A program made the translations under genes and the position numbers. From assembly GCA_039698075.1 (NCBI GenBank), contig JBDKTJ010000182.1, positions 1 to 27,968 on the forward strand: a DNA stretch of 27,968 nucleotides, read 5' to 3'. Below, one piece after another: positions 22,912-27,968 of this stretch. Every line of letters starts with the position of its first letter. Within the stretch, counting starts at the first letter, position 1. The stretch comes from JAJFVC01 sp039698075. Its GTDB lineage: Bacteria; Planctomycetota; Planctomycetia; Pirellulales; Thermoguttaceae. A model generated the notes under the pieces. The model was not told the DNA's origin. It did not search any database and saw nothing but the letters and a program-made list of their open reading frames with translations.

Positions 22912-23047
22912 AGCGGTTCTCATGAAGGTGTAGTGGGCGCCATGGTTCACGCTTGCGTGGCCATGGTGCGGTTTTCTCGGAAAAACATGTCCACGACAAG
23001 CGTGGGCATGGCACCCAACACGCTACAGCGAGAGTGAAACCGCTCTA
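22909..23047. repeat. 139-bp palindromic (REP/MITE-like) element
   Basis: Perfect 10-bp terminal inverted repeats, TAGAGCGGTT (22909-22918) and AACCGCTCTA (23038-23047), bound an imperfect palindrome. The left arm GGCGCCATGGTTCACGCTTG mirrors the right arm CAAGCGTGGGCATGGCACC. At the exact midpoint (22978), TTTTC (22972-22976) pairs with GAAAA (22980-22984). There is no coding capacity. The left end supplies the nagA stop codon. It has the look of a non-autonomous mobile or REP-type repeat, but copy number cannot be judged from one window. Confidence 0.75.
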
Positions 23048-23080
23048 ATACGCGTTCCAACTTGAAAACGAACAGTCCAT

Positions 23081-23136
23081 AAAAAAAGCACGTTGAGGCG
23101 GCCTTTCGAGGGACCACCTCAACGTGCGATTTTTTT
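23081..23136. terminator. bidirectional intrinsic terminator
   Basis: GCACGTTGAGG (23088-23098) pairs perfectly with CCTCAACGTGC (23117-23127). Seven As (23081-23087) precede it, and Ts run from 23130 to 23136. It therefore works for the rightward nagA operon and the leftward aminotransferase-Gfo/Idh operon that converge here. Confidence 0.93.
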
Positions 23137-23153
23137 AGCGTGGCGTCAAACGA

Positions 23154-24437
23154 TTACGAAGCCGCGCCGTTCCGAAGACGGACCAACGCCGGTTCGGGAC
23201 AGTAGCTGATTGTCACCTGTCGGCCTTCGTTGGCGATCGACAACCGCGCCGCCTCCACCACCAACTCGTTGATGGAGCTGTCGGCCGGAGTGGCCACGAT
23301 GCCGCGTTGGTCGATCGCCTTGACGGCTTCCTGACGCTTCGCCAACGATTGGGACGCGGACAAGCCCGCCCCCGCCGCGTTGACCGCGACAGCCGATTCG
23401 ACGATCGCTTCGATCGAATCGTAGCCGTATCCGACCGGTTTCAGGCCTTCGCCCTGCCAGGGCACGAGCCGGAAATAGTCGGGCGAGACGAATCGGAACG
23501 CCGCGCCGGATTGATGATCGATGTAGCCGTGGCTGACGCCGCGGAACTGATCGTCATGGCGAATGATCGCGCCGCGGTCGCCGCCTTCGCAGAACATGCA
23601 AAGACCTTGGTCGTTCGTGCCGGCGCCTTCGTCCGGATAGCCCAGACCGTTGAGCACGCTCAGCACCGCGCCGTTCTCCCAGACCACCTGGCCCGTCGAC
23701 CACAAGTAGCCGACGTTGCCGTTGGGGAAACGGCCCTCGACGCCGTGAACCGACACCTCGACCGGACGCAGGCCCGTGATGAAATACACCAGATCGACGT
23801 AGTGGCATCCGATGTACGTGAACGGGTCGCTGTTTTCCTTGAGGAACCAGTTCTGGAAGTTCGAGTACCGATACCGATACGGCTCGACCAGCTTGGCTTC
23901 GCCGCATCGGAACTCGCCGAAACGTCCGGCGCGATACAATCCGCGGGCGTCGAGGCTGCGGCGATCGAACCGCTTGTGGTAGTCGACGCCCACGACCAGG
24001 CCGCGGGCCATCGCCAACTCTTCGAGCTCTTTCGCCTGCGCGTACTTGAGCACGAGCGGCTTGACCGTCAGGACGTGCTGATCGTGCAGCAAGGCATCGC
24101 GGATCACCGGGTAGTGGAAGTGGTCGGGAACGGCCACCACCACCAGGCTGTGCGGCGGCAGCGCCGCGATCGCGTCGCGATACAGGTTTGGATACATCCG
24201 ATCGGGCGGCTCGGACAGCGAGGGCATCGCCTCGAACGTCTGGCCGGGAAACGCCTTTTGGAACATCGGCTCGTCGGCCAGTTCCTTGAGCGGCGGCGAG
24301 TTGAGCGCGCAGATCTGGATCGGGCCCAGATCGCCGCGGCGTTGCAGGTGGTAGATCGACGGCAACAGTTGATCGTGCGTGATCATGCCGCCGCCGACGA
24401 TCAACACCCGCATGGGAGCGTTGTTCGATGGACTCAT
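23154..24437 (-). CDS. Gfo/Idh/MocA family oxidoreductase (cytoplasmic)
   Basis: A 427-residue putative NAD(P)-dependent dehydrogenase without an export signal. The Rossmann fold starts MRVLIVGGGMITHDQLLPSIYHL (residues 9-31). LVVVAVPDHFHYPVIRDALLHDQHVLTVKPLVLKYAQAKELEELA is the usual second block; the common EKP is here VKP, keeping the lysine that sits near substrate and cofactor. DYHKRFDRR and PFTYIGCHYVDLVYFITGLRPVEV are the expected substrate-domain motifs, the latter containing the conserved His of the G-x-H-x-x-D pattern. Its ATG overlaps the aminotransferase stop by 3 bases within an ATGA (24434-24437), indicating translational coupling. An aminotransferase plus dehydrogenase pair suggests oxidation of a sugar or inositol hydroxyl followed by amination, or the reverse; the substrate is unknown. 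Confidence 0.87.
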   Translation of the reverse strand: MSPSNNAPMRVLIVGGGMITHDQLLPSIYHLQRRGDLGPIQICALNSPPLKELADEPMFQKAFPGQTFEAMPSLSEPPDRMYPNLYRDAIAALPPHSLVVVAVPDHFHYPVIRDALLHDQHVLTVKPLVLKYAQAKELEELAMARGLVVGVDYHKRFDRRSLDARGLYRAGRFGEFRCGEAKLVEPYRYRYSNFQNWFLKENSDPFTYIGCHYVDLVYFITGLRPVEVSVHGVEGRFPNGNVGYLWSTGQVVWENGAVLSVLNGLGYPDEGAGTNDQGLCMFCEGGDRGAIIRHDDQFRGVSHGYIDHQSGAAFRFVSPDYFRLVPWQGEGLKPVGYGYDSIEAIVESAVAVNAAGAGLSASQSLAKRQEAVKAIDQRGIVATPADSSINELVVEAARLSIANEGRQVTISYCPEPALVRLRNGAAS

Positions 24438-25795
24438 GCCAACACCTCCTCCATGGCTTCTTCCAAGGTAGCCAGACCTTCGCGGATGGCGTCCTCAGGG
24501 GTGATCAACGGCGGGGCGACCTTGACCGACGCTCCGCAGTACCCGACCGGCGCGAACATCAGCAGACCCTTTTCGATGCTCCGTCGGATGATGGCGGCCG
24601 CCATGGCGGCGTCCGGATCGATGGTGCCCGGCTTGACGATGTGCAACGCGGCGACCAAGCCCTTGCCGTGCACCGCGCCAACGTGCTTCGCAAAGCGCTG
24701 GCCGATGCGTCGCAGTTCAGGCTGGAGAATGTCGCCCATGCGCTGACAATTCTCGACCAGGCCTTCCTCTTCGATCACTTGCAGGTTGGCGATGACCGAG
24801 GCCGCGCAGACCGGGTTGCCCGTGTGGGTCGAGGTCATCGCTCCCGGCGGATACAGGTCCATGATGTCGGTGCGTCCGATGACCGCCGAGACGGGCAATC
24901 CGCTGGAAATGCCCTTGCCGCAGCAGATCAAATCCGGCATGACATCGTAGTGCTCGAATCCCCAGTACTTGCCCGTCCGACCGAAACCGGCCTGCACTTC
25001 GTCGCAGATCAGCAGCGCGCCGTGCTCGTCGCACCAGCGTCGGGCCTTTTGGATATACTCGGGCGGGGCGAAGCTGGCGTTGCCGCCTTGATACGATTCG
25101 GTCATCACGCCGGCCACGTCGTCGGGATTGACGCCCTGATCGGCCAGCGATTTCAGGAACAGGTCGAAGCTGGTGTCCGGGCAGCGGAAACCGTCCGGGA
25201 ACGGCACTTGGACCATGTTCTTGTCCAGGTTGACGATCCACTGCTTCAAGGCCGGGATGCCGCCGACCATCTGAGCGCCCAACGTGCGGCCGTGGAACGC
25301 GTTCGTGAAGCTGACGATCGTGATCTTCTTCCGGTTGCCGTTGCGCTGGCCCCAGCTACGGGCCAACTTGACGACGCACTCGCACGACTCGGCGCCGGTG
25401 GTCAACAGAAAGGCCTTGGTCTTGCCCATCCCTTTTGGCGCCACGCGGGTCAACGCCTCGACCGCGTTGGCGCGGACCTCGGACGGGAAGCAGTAGTTGT
25501 GGATCAGCCCGTGATCGACTTGATCGCGGATGGCCTTGATGATCTTGGGATGCGAATGCCCGGCGTTGGTGACCAACACGCCCGACGACCAGTCGAGCCA
25601 CATGTTGCCAAAACGGTCATAAACTTGGATGCCTTGGGCACGGTCCCAAAACACCGGCGGCTGGCCGCCCATCGAACGCGGCTCGTGCTCCTGCAATTTT
25701 TTCAGCAGCGGGGCCGACTCGGGGACCGGAATTTCCGTCACGATCCGGCGATACTTTGTGGAAACAGGACGTACTTTCGACGCTTGCGCAGTCAT
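24434..25795 (-). CDS. class III PLP-dependent aminotransferase
   Basis: A 453-residue cytoplasmic aminotransferase of the class III (ornithine/4-aminobutyrate/acetylornithine-like) fold. WLDWSSGVLVTNAGHSHPKIIKAI and TTGAESCECVVKLAR are N-terminal and phosphate-binding blocks. ALLICDEVQAGFGRTGKYWGFEHYDVMPDLICCGKGISSGLP contains D265, which pairs with the PLP pyridine nitrogen, and K294, the Schiff-base lysine. TSTHTGNPVCAASVIANLQVIEEE is the usual second-subunit phosphate segment. ATG 25795 is chosen because AGGTGT lies about 12 nt before it and the family N-terminus begins there; longer in-frame readings run through a terminator hairpin. The donor and acceptor cannot be read from motifs; 4-aminobutyrate-type or sugar aminotransferase roles are both open. 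It is coupled to the Gfo/Idh gene. Confidence 0.9.
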   Translation of the reverse strand: MTAQASKVRPVSTKYRRIVTEIPVPESAPLLKKLQEHEPRSMGGQPPVFWDRAQGIQVYDRFGNMWLDWSSGVLVTNAGHSHPKIIKAIRDQVDHGLIHNYCFPSEVRANAVEALTRVAPKGMGKTKAFLLTTGAESCECVVKLARSWGQRNGNRKKITIVSFTNAFHGRTLGAQMVGGIPALKQWIVNLDKNMVQVPFPDGFRCPDTSFDLFLKSLADQGVNPDDVAGVMTESYQGGNASFAPPEYIQKARRWCDEHGALLICDEVQAGFGRTGKYWGFEHYDVMPDLICCGKGISSGLPVSAVIGRTDIMDLYPPGAMTSTHTGNPVCAASVIANLQVIEEEGLVENCQRMGDILQPELRRIGQRFAKHVGAVHGKGLVAALHIVKPGTIDPDAAMAAAIIRRSIEKGLLMFAPVGYCGASVKVAPPLITPEDAIREGLATLEEAMEEVLA

Positions 25796-25848
25796 GCTAA
25801 TACACCTCGAAACGAATCTGGTCGACAAGTCCCGCGGGGGACCGATCG

Positions 25849-25877
25849 AAAAAACACCCGTCCGGTGGGTCGGACGG
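25849..25877 (-). terminator. terminator or attenuator in the aminotransferase leader
   Basis: On the minus strand CCGTCC (25877-25872) and GGACGG (25863-25858) form a 6-bp GC-rich stem with an 8-nt loop, then GTG and six Ts (25854-25849). It lies 54 nt before ATG 25795. It could end the small leftward transcript upstream or attenuate the aminotransferase operon. Confidence 0.6.
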
Positions 25878-26320
25878 ATCCGCTTCTGGACAGTTAGCCG
25901 GCGCTGTAGTGCCTCCACGGATGCCAGCGCAAGCCAAACAGCTTCACGTCATTCAACCAAACGATGCTCTGAGGAAAGTCGGCATTTCTCAATGTCGCCA
26001 AACCAAACAAAAACACCCCGACCCAGACCGACCCGGTATTTCGGGTCTACGGTCCAGTCCGGAGTGCTCTTCTTGGGTGTCGACAGTGCCGCTACGGATG
26101 TCGACGAGCATCAGATTTCCTTATTATCCTAACAAAAGACGCCCGGCCGGCAAACCCCATGTTCTAGGGGTTCGGAAAAAATAGTCCCTGGCCCGTGTGG
26201 CCCGGCGAAGACGTCGGTTGCATCGGCTTTTTTGTCCACCTTCCGCCTTTCGCGGTTCCGATTTGTGGTCGCCCACTGGTCGACAAGCCATAATTTCCCT
26301 AAGCTGTAGGACGAATAAGA

Positions 26321-26338
26321 TCGTGAACTTTTTCACAA
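26321..26338. promoter_or_regulatory. Rex-like redox operator candidate
   Basis: TCGTGAACTTTTTCACAA matches the Rex consensus TTGTGAA-N4-TTCACAA except at the second base. It overlaps a second inverted repeat, AACTTT (26326-26331)/AAAGTT (26337-26342). It is 117 bp before the aroK start. No rex gene is in the window, so the assignment rests only on the motif. Confidence 0.35.
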
Positions 26339-26454
26339 AGTTTAGCGACCAACGGGAGCGGATTGGAGCCAACCGAGCAGTCGCTCGTAGGAGTTGGCGG
26401 CCACGCCGCCCTGTGTTTTTGTCGAATCGTTTTGGCCTCCGGGTTTTCGCTGTC

Positions 26455-26970
26455 ATGTCGCTGACGCTGATCGGTTATCGCGCCACGGGAAAGACCACGC
26501 TGGCCCGGCTGTTGGCCCAACGGCTCGATTGGGATTGGATCGACGCCGACGTGGAGATTGAACGCAGGGCGGGCAAGTCCATCGCGAAGATTTTCGCCGA
26601 GGCGGGCGAGCCGGCGTTCCGCGATCTCGAATCGGCCGTGATCGCCGACCTTTGTCAACGCGATCGGCTGGTCGTGGCGGCAGGCGGCGGCGCGCCGATG
26701 CGCTCCGAAAACCGAACGGCCATGCGCCAGGGCGGCAAAGTCGTTTGGCTGACGGCCCTGCCCGAGACGATTTTGCAGCGGATGTCGGGCGATGCGACCA
26801 CCGCCGCTCGACGCCCCAATCTTACTGAAAAGTCTCCTCTGGACGAAATTGTCCATCTGCTTCAGGTCCGCCGGCCGATTTATCAACAGACGGCCGATTG
26901 GACCGTGGACACGGAAGGAAAAACGCCGGACCAGTTGGCCGACGAGATTTTTGCCCGTCTTTTCCCATGA
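26455..26970 (+). CDS. aroK: shikimate kinase
   Basis: A 171-residue cytoplasmic kinase that phosphorylates shikimate at O3 with ATP in the chorismate pathway. The P-loop GYRATGKTT is at residues 7-15. DWIDADVEIERRAGKSIAKIFAEAGEPAFRDLES holds the shikimate-binding aspartate and the FR-x-x-E motif. The third glycine-rich substrate motif is VVAAGGGAPM, and the LID arginine lies in AARRPNL. Length and order are normal. ATG 26455 is the family start and fits the P-loop position, although no strong ribosome binding site precedes it. Its stop overlaps the start of the prepilin peptidase gene in an ATGA (26967-26970), so the two are translationally coupled. A role in chorismate supply is well supported by family. 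Confidence 0.95.
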   Translation: MSLTLIGYRATGKTTLARLLAQRLDWDWIDADVEIERRAGKSIAKIFAEAGEPAFRDLESAVIADLCQRDRLVVAAGGGAPMRSENRTAMRQGGKVVWLTALPETILQRMSGDATTAARRPNLTEKSPLDEIVHLLQVRRPIYQQTADWTVDTEGKTPDQLADEIFARLFP

Positions 26971-27968
26971 ACACTTTTTGCGACATTCCGCTGGAAGCCC
27001 GCCTGGTCGTGATTTTTGTGTTGGGCGCGTGCCTGGGCGCCGCGGTCAATTGGGCGATCTATCGGCTGGCGTGGTTTTCGCGGGCCGTGAGCCCCTGGTC
27101 ATCGCCCGATCCTTCGGCGCCGCCGCGGCATGGGTTCGATCGGACGCCCGTCTTCGGATGGTTGGGGTTGCGTCGAGAGGCTTCATTGCACGGAGCGGGC
27201 TTTTGGATTCGGCCGATGTTGCTGGAGATTGCGACCGCCGCCGGATTGGCGTGGCTCTACGGATGGCAAACGACCACTTCGCCGACGTTGTCGTCCGAGG
27301 CCGTGCTGCTGAAGTTTTTGGCCAACTCGCTGCTGATCGCGTTGATGTTGGCGGCCTCGATGATCGACGTGGACGAAAAAATCATCCCGGACGCGATCAC
27401 GGTCCCCGGCACGCTGGCCGGCATCGCATTGGCCGCCGCCTGGCCCGAGTCGCTGCTGTTCGACCCGTTCCAACTGCCATCGAGCAGCTTTTTACACTTG
27501 GCCTCGCCGAACCCCTGGCCCGACGGCTTAAACGCTTTTCCGAACGGCTGGTCGCTGACGTTGGCGCTGGCCTGTTGGTGGGCGTGGTGCGCGGCGTTGC
27601 TGCCGCGAACGTGGCGGATGCGTCACGGGTGGCGTCGGGCCGTGCAGCTTTGTCTGGCCCGCATCGCACGCGAGCGGGTTTCGTATCGCATCGGCGCGAT
27701 GGCCGTTTTCGGATCGCTGGTTTTCGCGTGGATTTGGACGCTCGGCGGATGGGCCTGGCAAGGGCTCTTGAGCTCGCTGGTCGGCGCGGCGGTCGGCGGC
27801 GGACTGATTTGGGCGGTTCGCATCATCGGCAAGGCCGTTTTGCGTCGCGAGGCTATGGGCTTCGGCGACGTCACGCTCATGGCCATGATCGGGGCGTTCC
27901 TCGGTTGGCAGCCCTGCCTGGTGGTTTTCTTTCTCGCCCCGTTTGCAGGCTTGGTCGTCGGCATATTG
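26967..27968 (+). CDS. prepilin peptidase (A24 family) without zinc-binding cysteines, 3' end cut
   Basis: The first 334 codons of an inner-membrane aspartic protease that cleaves type IV prepilin or pseudopilin leaders. The first catalytic aspartate is D134 in SMIDVDEKIIPDAITVPG and the second is D301 in AMGFGDVTLMAMIGAFLG. Multiple hydrophobic segments surround them (VVIFVLGACLGAAVNWAIYRLAW, LLIALMLAAS, GAMAVFGSLVFAWIWTL, VVFFLAPFAGLVVGIL). PVFGWLGLRREASLHGAGFWIRPMLLEI corresponds to the cytoplasmic domain of PilD, but the two CxxC pairs are absent, and so probably is the N-methylating zinc site. A long insert (about residues 150-240) separates the catalytic halves. Its start overlaps the aroK stop. 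The reading frame is open at the window end. Confidence 0.88.
   Translation, partial: MNTFCDIPLEARLVVIFVLGACLGAAVNWAIYRLAWFSRAVSPWSSPDPSAPPRHGFDRTPVFGWLGLRREASLHGAGFWIRPMLLEIATAAGLAWLYGWQTTTSPTLSSEAVLLKFLANSLLIALMLAASMIDVDEKIIPDAITVPGTLAGIALAAAWPESLLFDPFQLPSSSFLHLASPNPWPDGLNAFPNGWSLTLALACWWAWCAALLPRTWRMRHGWRRAVQLCLARIARERVSYRIGAMAVFGSLVFAWIWTLGGWAWQGLLSSLVGAAVGGGLIWAVRIIGKAVLRREAMGFGDVTLMAMIGAFLGWQPCLVVFFLAPFAGLVVGIL

Larger units (their letters stand above)
25796..26454. other. 659-bp divergent intergenic region with several signals
   Basis: No convincing full gene is present. Reading leftward from aroK, it holds a Rex-like operator (26321-26338) and a hairpin AACCCC (26153-26158)/GGGGTT (26167-26172) without a T tail. 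Three short leftward reading frames follow, at 26291-26124, 26111-25989 and 26016-25894. The second has AAGGAA just before its ATG. The third encodes a Trp-rich 40-residue peptide ending WHPWRHYSAG and stops 17 nt before a terminator hairpin. Removing one base from the T5 run near 26010 would join the third frame to an upstream open frame, so a decayed small gene is possible. Confidence 0.4.

Noticed and set aside
20515..22950. 811-codon open frame on the minus strand
   Set aside because: It lies opposite the Tat-exported Gfo/Idh gene and nagA. No motifs, no start signal; it is a high-GC shadow.
26153..26172. AACCCC/GGGGTT hairpin as a terminator
   Set aside because: On neither strand is it followed by a T run. 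On the minus strand the T run precedes the stem.
1..27968. CRISPR arrays, tRNA or rRNA genes, and insertion sequences
   Set aside because: I found no regularly spaced direct repeats, cloverleaf-like segments, rRNA signatures or transposase motifs on either strand. This was by reading, not by covariance or profile search.

Overview
The window looks like chromosomal DNA from a high-GC member of the Planctomycetota, probably near Pirellulales. This rests on overall gene flavour: a UxaE-type tagaturonate epimerase, DUF4838 and Tat-targeted Gfo/Idh proteins, an OleB-like hydrolase and a Cys-less prepilin peptidase. No rRNA or tRNA marker is present, so the placement is inference. No phage, transposase, CRISPR array or RNA gene was recognised.

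Layout. (1) 1-1554, minus strand: an MBL-fold hydrolase followed by the 5' part of a DinG-type helicase. (2) 1789-6738, plus strand: a ZraPSR-like module. It holds a ZraP/Spy-like secreted protein, a second secreted low-complexity protein, a membrane histidine kinase and an NtrC-family sigma54 activator. Each secreted-protein gene has its own -24/-12 promoter, a leader of about 230-240 nt carrying the same small inverted repeat, and its own intrinsic terminator. The kinase has a separate sigma70-like promoter that implies a nearly leaderless mRNA. (3) 6805-14572, plus strand: DUF5009/HGSNAT-like membrane acyltransferase, M20 peptidase, OleB-like alpha/beta hydrolase, PTPS/QueD-like protein, a FliG-like protein without its C-terminal domain, mutS and a small lipoprotein. 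(4) 14644-22911: a carbohydrate-scavenging locus. A DUF4838 protein is divergent from a FadR-type GntR regulator, which is followed by a tagaturonate epimerase, an SSS symporter, a Tat-exported GH109-like Gfo/Idh protein and a minimal NagA-like deacetylase. Both divergent promoters are readable, and the regulator's promoter overlaps an inverted repeat. (5) 22909-23136: a 139-bp centred palindromic element that includes the nagA stop codon, then a bidirectional terminator. (6) 23154-25795, minus strand: a class III aminotransferase translationally coupled to a second Gfo/Idh protein. (7) 25796-26454: a 659-bp divergent spacer with a Rex-like operator, a terminator in the aminotransferase leader and small ORF fragments. 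(8) 26455-27968: aroK coupled to a truncated-by-window prepilin peptidase.

The strongest observation is the sigma54 circuit in block 2. A two-component system of ZraSR type sits beside two secreted proteins whose promoters match the sigma54 consensus with exact GG-to-GC spacing. I infer an envelope-stress or metal-stress regulon whose second effector, an Arg/Glu/Gly-repeat protein with a CCPCC cluster, I do not recognise from any family.
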